Shown: piece after piece, positions 1 to 10,250 of the stretch
How the letters are laid out: every line of letters begins with the position of its first letter
How positions within the stretch are numbered: the stretch's first letter is position 1
Source: Bryoerythrophyllum caledonicum
Lineage: Eukaryota; Streptophyta; Bryopsida; Pottiales; Pottiaceae
Reading direction: 5' to 3'
Length of the DNA stretch: 64,000 bases
Assembly (NCBI GenBank): GCA_963971425.1
Contig: OZ020518.1
Location: 2,058,263-2,122,262, forward strand
The notes under the pieces: model-generated
Told to the model about the DNA's origin: nothing
What the model saw: only the letters and a program-made list of their open reading frames with translations
Databases searched by the model: none
Position numbers and translations under genes: made by a program

Positions 1-707
1 CCACTAAATCGGTACAATACACTCTACCAACCGAAATCCTTCATTCTCTCACATCTTTATTTGACATCACTCACTCCTACTTCTCATCACCACTCACATG
101 TCCCACAACACTACAAAAAAATTTCTCACCGTTTGACAGAGATAAGATTTTTGGCTTAGTAGGGAAAGCATTTGACTCCAAATGGCAAGGTATAGGACTC
201 GCACATCCCCACACAAATACAGATATTAAACAAGCCATACATTGGGCCAGATTAGCTGCACAACAACACCCTAACAATATCACCTTCATAATTGCCCCAA
301 ACATAAACTGATACACAAACCCCACACCATTTACAGGACCATTTCCTGATACACATATTATTACACTATTTGACGCCGATACCATTATATATACCAAACC
401 CACCCTTAACCGACGATCACCTATACAACACACTGAACCATCTAATTTACAAATCCTATGTATACATCACCAAAACAATATCATAGGTAATGTAGAAAAA
501 CTACACATAATTCATGCCATAACACAAACCATAGGCATTGACTACATCTACACTAACCCAACACCACCAGCCCCAACACACCTCAAAGTTAATTGTAGCA
601 AACAATGGTCCAATGCTCCATACCCTACCTCTCAGTGTAATAACTCCCTTTCTCTACCTCTCCCGTATTACAACACACGTCCTCTTAAATTTAACCCATA
701 ACACTGC

Positions 708-1135
708 TACTATACCGACGGTTCCTTCACAGAACCTATGGAAATTAGTCTTGAAAACTGGACAAGTGAAACCGCCGGATATGGCATATATAACAGCTCA
801 AAGAAACTAAATATCTCCAAAAGATTACCTGGCCTACAAAATATTCTAAGAGCTGAAATGATGGCTCTTTATAAAACTCTGAAAATCATTCTCAAACATT
901 TCCCAAATGAACCAGCACATATCTTCACAGATTGTCTAAATATCCTCTACCTAATTAATAATCATATTACACACCCAACATCGAATAATAACCACCCCGA
1001 CCGCATTCTCTTAACTTCAATAATTAACCTCCTATTTAAACGAACACAACCCACTACACTACTAAAAGTTAAAGCCCATTCCCAAATATCTTGAATTGAA
1101 AAGGGAGATAAATTAGCCAAAGAAGGCACCAATAA
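708..1135 (+). pseudogene. RNase H domain of the LINE polyprotein (degenerate)
   Basis: The domain starts with a YTDGS motif, continues through AEMMALYKTLK and the FTDC motif, and reaches KVKAH followed by GDKLAKEG. These match the four acidic positions (D, E, D, D) of retroelement RNase H. An in-frame TGA lies in the loop before the last Asp, so the domain could not be translated through. The neighbours upstream and downstream belong to the same element. Confidence 0.75.
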
Positions 1136-1489
1136 ACCTTATACACATGCCTCCAAACCACACAAATACGCCCATTCTACCCCCTACTATTACCACCAAG
1201 ATCAATGGACAGACATGACAAATTCACCAGACAAAGGACCAATACGATTTCTAAAAAAACACCTTCTTAAATATGACAGAATTCACAACCTAGAAATCAT
1301 AGCAACACAATTCCCCAACATAGACAAATGGCTACATAATACTGACATTGATACAAAACTCTCAACAGGCTTCTAGAATAACTCCAACCTTACGGACACA
1401 CAAATCACTTGCCTTATCAAATTCCGCACGGGACAATACATGGGAAACACTCGAAAACAACTATTCTCTGGAAATACCCGATTTCTGAA

Positions 1490-2168
1490 TATAACATGTT
1501 CTATATGCAATTCAATTGATCCCGACACATGGCATCATGTCTTATTAAAATGCCAACACCTCCATATACACGCACTAATAACCAAAAGACATGATAAAGC
1601 GGTATGGGAATTAAGAAAAATGTTAATCTCATCAAAAAAATCAAGATGATACACCCTCATGCATGCAGGTACATATAATAACAACTCACCAGAAAATACC
1701 GTCCCACCATGGCTTCTACCATGCACATATCTCTTCTGCCGCTATCAATGTAATGCTTGACTTAAGCCCGATATATTATGCGTGCGCGGCCTCCCACTAA
1801 ACACCGCCCCTCCCACCACTATTAACCCAAATTTAACAATACAATTTATTGAATTTGCATACTGTAATGATAGATTTTCTACTCAGACAGTTCTTAACAA
1901 AACTACTAAATACCAATCGCTAATCGACAACATATCTAGCCACGGGTGGAAAGTAGACCCCATTATCATTGTCACTGCCGGAGCTAGAGCCACCTCACAC
2001 AACTTGCCAATGACAATCCTTACAGAAAAATTTAATATTCCCATTACAACCATCCAACACACATTTAAAAACATTAACACCATCGCTGCACACCATGCCA
2101 TGTCTATACTCATACACAAGAGACAAATTGAAAACCAACCAATACCTATAATCTTAGATCCCCCATAG
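1490..2168 (+). pseudogene. CCHC knuckle plus R2-like restriction-like endonuclease domain of the LINE
   Basis: The knuckle reads C-x2-C, then H and C in the pattern CSIC...WHHVLLKC. It is followed by KPDILC, IQFIEFAYC, a TTKYQSL segment and PIIIVTAGARAT. The order CCHC, then a (K/R)PD motif, a beta strand with an acidic residue, a KY segment and a final hydrophobic strand ending in GA is that of the C-terminal endonuclease of R2/NeSL-type LINEs. This is pattern recognition rather than alignment. One TGA, where Arg would fit, separates the knuckle from the PD motif. Confidence 0.55.
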
Positions 2169-2521
2169 TCACTTTACTTTGAAATAATATAAATACTATA
2201 ACATTACTGATACATGCTCAAAGACAGAAGCGCCGGATTCAATTTCTATATCAAGCAACCCAACAAACTGACAATTGTCTCATGACCAGCATAATTAACT
2301 CATCTCTGCCAAAACCACTGTCCCATAAAATATGTCGGAAAGATAAACGGTCCTCACATCTCTCGACATTTGTCTAAATCTCACAGGAAGTTGACTTTGC
2401 CTACACACTAAAATGTCTTATTAACACCAACAAAATGCAATATAAAGACACTTCCGCACCTTTTAACCATTCATAGTTATAGCCCCACCATCAACTAACC
2501 TTTAGTACGTCTCACACCACT

Positions 2522-3085
2522 ATGTCAAATACCATTTGGTATCGCTCTCCAGGTTCTCATAGTCTAGTCGATGTAAACCTTTCGCAAGCTGTCAAGACAA
2601 ACCCCCAACCGATGTCAGTATCAAAAGTTCCACAACCGGAACAAGAGCTCTCATTTTCTAATCTTCCAGATCACAATCTTCCCCTCACCCAACCACCGTC
2701 TCCTCAAAGTAGATATCGTCCGTTTCTACCCATGACATATGTGGTTCTGCAACCCCGTGCTCAAAGGCCAAGATTAGATGCATCTCCAAACTTTGGACAT
2801 CGAGGTAGGGCCCCTCGTAGTCCGGGACCTCCAATCTATCCTCCACTACCTACTAGAGTGCCAAAGAGACATGCGCCATCTGCAACTAATAGAGATCAAG
2901 TACGATTCATTGGAGATCTTTTGCGTGATCAAGCCAGAGTGCTAGGCCAATTTCTATGGGTGGGGAAGACCGAAGCTGAAGGCCCAATTCGCTACTTTGA
3001 AGCAACATATGAAGGACCCAATCATGACCAACTTTGGGGTCTGATTGCCAATCCGATACTGCCACAAGAAGGAGCAACGCACTAG
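2522..3085 (+). CDS. Unidentified ORF, probably part of the same retroelement
   Basis: A 187-residue ORF with a proline-rich first half and a conserved-looking C-terminal block containing FLWVGKTEAEGPIRYFEATY. I do not recognise the protein. After the TAG at 3083 the same frame continues sensibly for about 35 more residues, with another TAG where Trp would fit (near 3147). The original ORF was therefore probably longer and has decayed in the same way as the LINE upstream. It lies between the LINE endonuclease and a poly(A) tract near 3473, which suggests an additional element-encoded ORF. A separate unrelated gene fragment is possible. Confidence 0.35.
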   Translation: MSNTIWYRSPGSHSLVDVNLSQAVKTNPQPMSVSKVPQPEQELSFSNLPDHNLPLTQPPSPQSRYRPFLPMTYVVLQPRAQRPRLDASPNFGHRGRAPRSPGPPIYPPLPTRVPKRHAPSATNRDQVRFIGDLLRDQARVLGQFLWVGKTEAEGPIRYFEATYEGPNHDQLWGLIANPILPQEGATH

Positions 3086-3472
3086 GGTCACAATCGTTGG
3101 TTACTCGGACATCCAAAGGAGATAACTGAAGAACAACTGGCGACCTAGATTGGAGACATGATGCAAAAAATACTACGGTTCCTTCACCTTCCTTGACGAT
3201 GTGTCTCTTTAATGTTAGCAATTGTTCCATTTCCCACATTCAATATCTCACTATTTAGCTCAACTCCGCAAATCACTTAGCTCAACTCCGCAAATCACTT
3301 GAAGATACTCCTCCCTACTTATCAGAGTTCCTTATAGTAAATCTTACTTGTGATAAAATGCTAGAGACATACTTATATATTGCAGTCTCACTTCACCTCT
3401 TCCAACGTCGTTAGAATTACGCGCTACCCTCCTAAACTCTTAAACTTCCTTTTCCACTCCATGTGTCTACCC

Positions 3473-3494
3473 AAAAAAAAAAAAAAAAAAAAAA
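3473..3494 (+). repeat. Poly(A) tract, possible 3' end of the retroelement
   Basis: A run of about 21 adenines follows the decayed ORFs. A LINE inserted on the plus strand would end in such a tract. I could not delimit target-site duplications. Confidence 0.4.
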
Positions 3495-3499
3495 CCTAT

Positions 3500-5375
3500 T
3501 ACCCCTATCAATTCAATCAATTTTCTCTTCTCTTTGTTCCCTTCTTTTACTCACCTATCCAAGGAGATACTTCTCCTTTTCACCTGTTACTCTCACAGTG
3601 TCTACCCTCGAAAGGAAGAAGTAGTTCCCAACCACTTTTCTCTATCTTTTGGACATTGATATAGTGTTAGGAATTAACAGACACTTTATTCACGCCGACC
3701 TTTTTAAGGCCGGAGTTCTTACTACTAACATGCACAACAAGTATGGCTAAGTATGTGGTGTCCACTTTAGCCTGGACTAAACATGAGTACAAAGAAACCA
3801 TGATGTTAGTGCTGATGTAATAAATGAACATGCCATCAACATCGGTTGTTGGCTTTGACATTTCCAATATCATGCATGGTGGTAAACCCGGCAGGACTGT
3901 TGTTGCATTCGTCGTTTAAAACAACGACAAATAATACATCTTCATGTTCTACTAAATTCAACAATAACATATACAACATGTCTCATCTAACGCAATAAAA
4001 AATGGGAGATGTTGTTTCAAACATCTCAAAAGACATTGCCCGTATGTTGTGGCATCAATGAAGTCATGCTAGCATCACTTCTTTAACAGAACATGTAGAG
4101 GTTTGGGTAGATTGGCTCGCTTTGGTGTTGGGCCATTGCTTCCTACCACAATAGTTGTCTGCTTTGTTGTCTTTGTAGCATGTCATGGGCAGGTTGATGG
4201 CTCACCTTGTGCTTCACTCTCTTCTTGTAAGAGTTCATAGAGATGACATATTAAAGTGCAAAGGGCAATCTATAATTTCACAACAACGCTCCATGTAAAT
4301 TAGAGGAATTGCCCTCGTCTTCAATGACATAACATTATGTTATTTGCGATGTCAACCAGGACGTCACAACTGACGTGAAGATGTCATGTCTACCGCGTTC
4401 AAGTCGCAAAGTACATCATCTTCAACGGCAAGAGGATTCAAAGAATTTCCAAAGAAGGGGTTCTTGGACTTTGTGCGTACATGGACATCTGCCTGATTGC
4501 TAGAAAGGGATTCAACCGCCTCTTGCTCCTTTATGTTCTCTTCACCCACCACTTCATTGCCCGTATTCACAGCTTGATATACTCCATCTCGGCGATACGA
4601 CTATGTACCTTATCAATCTCTCTTGCCTAATCAGGATGGACCCTGCACTTGTCCACTTGCTGCCGCTCGTACTCTTTTGCCACTTTTACATCTACTTCGG
4701 AGTCAAACGGTAGCCTCCCTAGCACCATGGTCTTCGTGACAAAGCACACACATTCACATCAAAGAAGGACATCAATAATTTATTTGTGAGCATAAAAAAA
4801 AAACACGGGAGAAGGATGTACTAACGTGTAAACTTACAAATACTTGAACTCACCTTTGCTGCAGCTGCAGCCTCTCCGTGGTGGCCAGCACTGAACTTGG
4901 CTATGGCTAAGGTTAGCTGGCTATGGCCAAACCTACTCTTGGCCTTGTCCTTCCCTTTGAGCTCTCCTCTTGTCGTTTTGATCTTCCACAAATCGCCTTC
5001 CTTGCTCCCAGCTAGTTTTGTCGTCAGCGCTCCATGGCTCTAGCCATAACCACCACCAAAGCCGCCATTGCTTTGCTCCAACCTTCAAGTCACCTCTCTC
5101 TATTCCTTGTTGTTCTCCTAATCTCCCTCTTCTTAGCATTGTAGTGAGCTCCGCCGCTCTCCACCTGCCATTGCTATCGCCTAAGTTCAGTTTGCTCTCA
5201 CCCACGCTTCCAAAAGTAAAGTGTGGGTGATGTAGAGGTTGCTTTTGTGTAAGTCATCCTTTAGTTCTACCTTCCATGCGACAAATTTCATCCACTATGG
5301 ATGGAAGGTGATCGACTTTTGATGATATTTATCTTCGTGTTTAAATACTTCTGCTCTAAGGGGTCTTCTACAACA
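3500..5375. other. No recognisable gene
   Basis: Short ORFs occur on both strands (for example minus-strand frames at 4364-4570 and 4933-5205), but none shows a known domain, splice context or conserved motif. The minus strand from 4730 to 4610 reads as a charged segment interrupted by a stop and may be a worn transposon remnant. I see nothing else that can be supported. Confidence 0.4.
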
Positions 5376-5475
5376 ATTCCGTTGACGATGACGTGGTTCT
5401 GTTGAGGATGACATAGTTCCGTTGATGATGACGTAGTTTTGTTGAGGATGGCGTAGTTCTGTTGAGGATGTCGAC
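5376..5475. repeat. 20-bp tandem repeat, five copies
   Basis: Five imperfect copies of a 20-bp unit of the form GTTCTGTTGAGGATGACGTA run head to tail. They differ by one to four substitutions. No gene is evident around them. Confidence 0.8.
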
Positions 5476-5899
5476 ACTAATGGCATGGGCGACGTCATTC
5501 TGGATACTCCATGTTTGTAGTGACATTTTCATACACATATTTGGTGACGTCTTCGATGATGTCTAGTGTTAAATGATGGCAATTGTAACGGCAAGTGTAG
5601 TTGACAAACTTCAAGTTGTAAATGAATGATTTGAATATTATTGATTATGGTGTATTTTGCAATGTAGAGAAGTCATTAATACAACATGTGTGGTTATCTA
5701 TTATCTTCAAGTTGTTGCATCCTTTGCCGCTCTTTGATTTGTTTTAAGTTTATCCAATCTATAATTGAGGAATATACATAGCTCTATTCATCAGCATTTT
5801 GAAATGTTTGTACTAAAAAGGAAAACTATGAAGAAGTGGCTAGGCCAAAGAAAATAAACAATGTGATAAGGAAGTGCAAAACATGTTCCTTGGTTAAGT

Positions 5900-8100
5900 A
5901 GACTCATGTAGAACATTTGCATTTACTATTTCAACTTCATAAACACCCCATTTTTCCCACAACTTTTGCCTTTTTTTATTCAATGTTTTTAGTTTTAAAA
6001 CACCTAATGAGCATTTACATACTTTTCTGTTTTTATATTATATTGAGACTTATGCCTAAACCCATGAGCAATTCAACCATTTCCCATTCTTTTTATTCAT
6101 TGTTTTGAGTTTTGTGTAAACAGTAAACCACTTGACAATTTCCCAATTTTTGTCATTCGGTCTTGCAAATTTGATAACAGCCCAAGACCACTTCATCCAT
6201 GTGCATTATTTTGTTTTTAACCTTCTAAGTTTCCAAACACAAAAAGAGCACTTCAAGTTTTTCCAATTTTTTTTAGTCTTTTCACTTGTACAACAACCAA
6301 GAAGCACTTCGACCAAGATCACTTCAACCTTTCCTGTTTTATTAATTCACTCCTAAGACCCCCTAAGACAGCTTTAAGTTTTCCCATTTTTTTCTTCAAA
6401 CTTGGGGCAATTTAAAAGACCCAAAAACACTTACACATTTCCAATTTTTTTTTCAATATTCAAATCTTTGAAACCCTTCAAGAGCACTTCATCCATTTTC
6501 CATTTTTTCTATTCACTCTTTTTTGTTTTGACTAAATAGAAGACCATTGTTTAATTTTCCAATTTTTTCTAGTCACTCTTGCAATTTCTCTACCTACCCA
6601 AGACCACTCATGCATTCCCATTTTACTTTTTTTAACCTCCAAGTTTCCATACATATGAAGAGCACTTCAACGTTTCTCAATTATTTCTTCAATGGGTTTT
6701 TATTTTAAAAACACCCGATAAGCACTCACAAATTTTTTTATTTTTTTTACAATCTTCAGTTGTAAGAAACACTTGATGACCAATTCAACCATTTCTTATG
6801 TTTTTTATTTAGTCTTTTGAATTTTTCCTGAACCAAAGACTACTTATTAATTCTCTATTTTTTTTTCATTCACTCTTGCAATTTTCAGAGAAGCCCAAGA
6901 CCAATTCATTCATTCCGTTTCTTTTTTTAAAGGCAGTAGGCTGTCATTTATGTTTGTCATCAAATTTTTAAAACAACCCAACACCTCTATAACTTACCCA
7001 TTTTTTTTAATACACTCTTTTTAGTTTTCCTAATCTAAAAGCCCACTTTCACCTTCTTTATTTTTCCCAACACTTTTGCAATTTTTTAACAACCACTCAA
7101 ACATTTGCCACTAAGTTCATGAATTTAAAGAATGAAATACTAAAACTACAATATTAACAAGCATGCTCTATGAGATTATTTAAATCAATGAGCATATAAT
7201 CCCATATTTAATCAACCCTAAAATATCATGTATACAAAATATATGTAACATGTGCACTTAAGTTGAGCAATTAATATATTTTTAGTTTTAAGTGTTCCTG
7301 TAAGTCCATTAAATAATTTATCCAGAAGACAACTTATACCTTACCTAATTGAATTTATTTATTTTTGTGAGTTTTAAGATACCCGGAGACCACTTTCACC
7401 TTTCCATTGTCTTTAATCACTCGATTTTGTGTACAGAACACTCCAAGACCCATTGCCACTTGCTTCATTTCTGTATCCACTCTATTAAGTATTGAAACTT
7501 GTAAACACTTACTCAAAGAAAACCTACGGTGCCTTTCCTTATAAAATTTATCCATTCTTGTGAGTTTAAAGAAACTCGAAGACCACTTACACCTTTCCCA
7601 TTTTATTCATTTACTCTTGGAATTGTAAGAAGATCCCAAGACCCCTTATACCATTCCTAAAGTTTTTTATTCACTCTTTTGAGCTACCCTAAAACCAAAG
7701 ACCGCTTGTAAATTTATTAAAAAAAATTGTTCAAGGTATGGACATTTTAAAAACATTTATATTCCACTTCATTCATTTCCGTAAATTTTTTGTCTAATTC
7801 TTCAAATTTTTAAAACAACCCAACAACTCTAAATCTTACCCATTTTTTTAATTCACTCTTTTCAATTTTCCTAAAGCCAAAGACTACTTTCACCTTTCCC
7901 ATTTTCTTAGTCGCTCTTGCAATTTTTAAAACAAACTTATAGTAGTTCGTCCATTCCCAATTTTTGTTAATTACTCTTAGAATTTGAAACACCACAAGAC
8001 CACTTACACCTTCCTCATTTTTTTTTTCCACTTTCATAATTTTTTAACAACCGAAGACCACTTAAACATTTTAAATTTTTTGGAACTCATTCTTTTAGAA
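5900..8100. repeat. AT-rich degenerate repeat field
   Basis: About 2.2 kb is built from variants of one theme: AAGACCACTTCAACCTTTCC, then a T-run, then ATTCACTCTT and GCAATTTTT. It recurs every 70-90 bp with heavy divergence (for example near 6130, 6290, 6490, 6550, 6890, 7390, 7580, 7880 and 7990). Short ORFs here are by-products of the repeats. It resembles an old satellite or an amplified non-coding element. Confidence 0.65.
7121..7323 (+). repeat. Direct repeat copy 1 (about 200 bp)
   Basis: This begins with AATTTAAAGAATGAA, contains ATATTAACAAGCATG and ends with CTGTAAGTCCAT and AATAATTTATCC. The same sequence recurs at 8104-8307 in the same orientation with roughly 85% identity by eye. 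The two copies bracket about 780 bp of the AT-rich repeat field, so a larger unit of about 985 bp has probably been duplicated. Confidence 0.8.
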
Positions 8101-8103
8101 AAT

Positions 8104-8307
8104 TAATTTAAAGAATGAATTACTAGAATTTCTATATTAACAAGCATGTTTTGTGATCCAATTTAAATTAATGAGCAAAGAATCCCATATATAATCAACT
8201 TAATAATATTATATATACAAAATATATGTAATATGTGCATTTAAGTTGAGCCACTAATAAATTTTTAGTTTTATGTGTTTCTGTAAGTCCATCAAAATAA
8301 TTTATCC
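8104..8307 (+). repeat. Direct repeat copy 2 (about 200 bp)
   Basis: Second copy of the segment at 7121-7323, same orientation, offset about 985 bp. The shared blocks include ATATTAACAAGCATG, ACAAAATATATGTAA and GTGCA followed by TTAAGTTGAGC. Confidence 0.8.
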
Positions 8308-8464
8308 CATGTAAGCAAAGCCGATAATTTCATACAAACAAGTTTTGCCTATCTATGTAGAGGAGCTTCCCATTTTGCTTAGTTTTTAGCTTCCGGGCAG
8401 CGATCTGTAGTCATCTCACGGTAAAAATGAATGCAGTGGCTGATGTGGACCTCCTACGTTTTCT

Positions 8465-10250
8465 ATGACGTTGCACTCAGTCGTGACCACGTTGTTAGTG
8501 ACGTCCTCCAAAACGTGTCTGTCCACGGTGACATCTGTGCATTTCGTCTTTAACAAGGGCACGTTTCATGCAACGTCAAAAAAAATTCAAGTATTGCGGC
8601 CGGAGTCCGACAAACGTCAGACGTCTCAGAAAACACAACACGTTGCAGCATTGACGCCATCTAAAACGCGGTTTTCTAATAGAGTCCAGTCCTGCACAAG
8701 CTACAACATTGAACATTTTGGTGTGCAACAGACTCATTTGATATTACGCAGCTAGTACTCGTAGACCGACATGTATGAGCAGGTCGCCACGTATGTTTCT
8801 CGGTGCGAAGTGTGTGATCAGGTTAGATCCAACTTCAACACCTTGTCACCACAGCTACAGCCTTTGTCCATTATGGAGTTGGGGGTTACCGTTGGTTCTT
8901 GGATTTTGCCGAGCCGTTTGTTGTCACCCCATGTGGAGCCAAATATGTGTTGATGATGGTGGAACATTTCAGTTAGTGGATTGAGCTTGTGGCACTACCA
9001 CAAAGTTCTTCGGAATTAGCAACTATGGCATTCCTTGACTGGGTGTTGGCTTGTTTTGGAGCTCTAGCTAAGGTGTTGACAGATTAGAGGTGTGAGTTCC
9101 TTGTGGCTTTCAAAGTTGTGTACCAAAGCTTTGATTGGCCACCGTACCACTTCTCGGGATCACTCGAAAGCAAATGACTTGAAGAAGCGTGTTGTTTAGA
9201 TTGTTAAGCAGGGCCTACCAAAGTATAGATTACTTCAGGTTCGCCATCATGATTGAGATCTAATGATAGCATGGATTGCCACGGGGTATCGATTTAGCCG
9301 ACAGGCTTCACTGACAGCATTCAGTCCGTTTCAATTGTTGTATGGGCGAGAGCCAATTTTACTGAGTTCCCTTTGGGAGAAGTTGGCTCTGGTTGTAGAT
9401 TTGGACAATCCAGATGTGTGGGCCCAGTGTCTACGGGATTGAACGGAGTTTTTCAAGCGGGCCATGGAGAAATTATTCATCGCTAAGCATTTTAACACCT
9501 TACAATATGCTTGTATTCATAGCGGTGTGTATCGATCTCATTTGCAACGTTTATCTACAGCATCAGGCGTCAGGGCACACTATTCTTTGCGTGAGGGATG
9601 TGTTGCCTAGTGGCACCTCGTTGTTGGAAGGCGAGGATGGTTGGGAGTGTCGGGAGCACTCTAAAAATTATGCTCTTAAATTGTCATTTATCCATTGATG
9701 GCTCCATTCATCTCAAGTTGGCCATTGTGCTAATAGGCCTTCCATGTTTTGTGTATGATTAGAAGAAAAGTGCCAATATCATGTTGTTGTGTGACCATTG
9801 CTACTGTGGTTGGCATACAACTTGGTCGACGCTGCTTCTTTCTACTCTACCGTTCGAGGATTGGATCTGCCTTTGTTGTCGAAGGTCTTCGAGCCATGTT
9901 TCATCCAATGAAATGACTTGAATTCCTTGTGGACTTGTCACTATGTGGTGTGCTGCCATCTAGTTGAAGGTCTTTGTTTTGTTTCCGAGACAGCCAACGT
10001 AAAGACCAGCCAAGGGATTGTCAACAAAGTTGCCTAAGGCGATTATGGATGGGGCTCATATTGCACCCGGCCTATTCTCCTTTAGTTACTTCTTGATACC
10101 CTTATTGATACGGTGACGGGTGACATCTTTGGCTGGATGCATACTATTGTTGTAGCAACATCATTGTGGCTTTTAATTGTGTTAGTGTTGTTTGGTCGTA
10201 ACTGGTTAGAGGGGTTGTTTATCAGCTAGGGGGGGGGCACTTGAGGGTGT
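8465..10250 (+). mobile_element. Decayed Ty3/Gypsy retrotransposon fragment: integrase plus PHD-like finger
   Basis: The H...H half of an integrase zinc finger (HFGVQQTH) lies near 8715 and the C-x2-C half (CEVCD) near 8808. The integrase core follows: an LDFAEP motif near 8905 in a shifted frame, VLTD near 9075 followed by a stop where Gln is expected, and SRDH near 9155. The motif that should carry the catalytic Glu has Lys instead. Further on are GYRFSRQASLTAFSPFQLLYGREPI in pieces, and RVxDVLPSG-like sequence near 9580. Frameshifts (an extra G near 8885) and TAG/TGA stops make it inactive. No LTRs, protease or reverse transcriptase were found here. A PHD-like finger follows at 9743-9880. 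Confidence 0.75.
9743..9880 (+). pseudogene. PHD-finger-like segment downstream of the Gypsy integrase
   Basis: In the frame following the integrase tail, the sequence gives PCF, a stop, then NIMLLCDHCYCGWH, and finally EDWICLCC. This matches the layout of a PHD finger: a C-x2-C pair (second Cys now Tyr), LLCDxC, GWH, then W-x-C-x2-C. PHD fingers read histone H3 tails, so this could be a targeting module carried by the element in place of a chromodomain. Two of the expected zinc ligands are lost and one stop interrupts it. Confidence 0.6.

Larger units (their letters stand above)
1..2168 (+). mobile_element. Decayed LINE, 3' part (RNase H, CCHC knuckle, R2-like endonuclease)
   Basis: This is the 3' portion of a non-LTR retrotransposon polyprotein, entering from beyond the left edge; no reverse transcriptase core is inside the window. 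In order I see an unrecognised segment (about 80-520), an RNase H domain (about 710-1135), a CCHC knuckle (about 1497-1554) and an R2-like restriction-like endonuclease (about 1765-2165). RNase H signature residues are YTDGS, AEMMAL, FTDC and GDKLAKEG. The reading frame is interrupted by stops: TGA near 310 and 1092, TAG near 1374, and TGA near 1754. Several fall where Trp or Arg is expected. R2-type endonucleases cut target DNA for target-primed integration, and RNase H removes template RNA. The combination of both in one LINE is not common. The element is inactive here. Family assignment is by motif recognition only. Confidence 0.7.
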
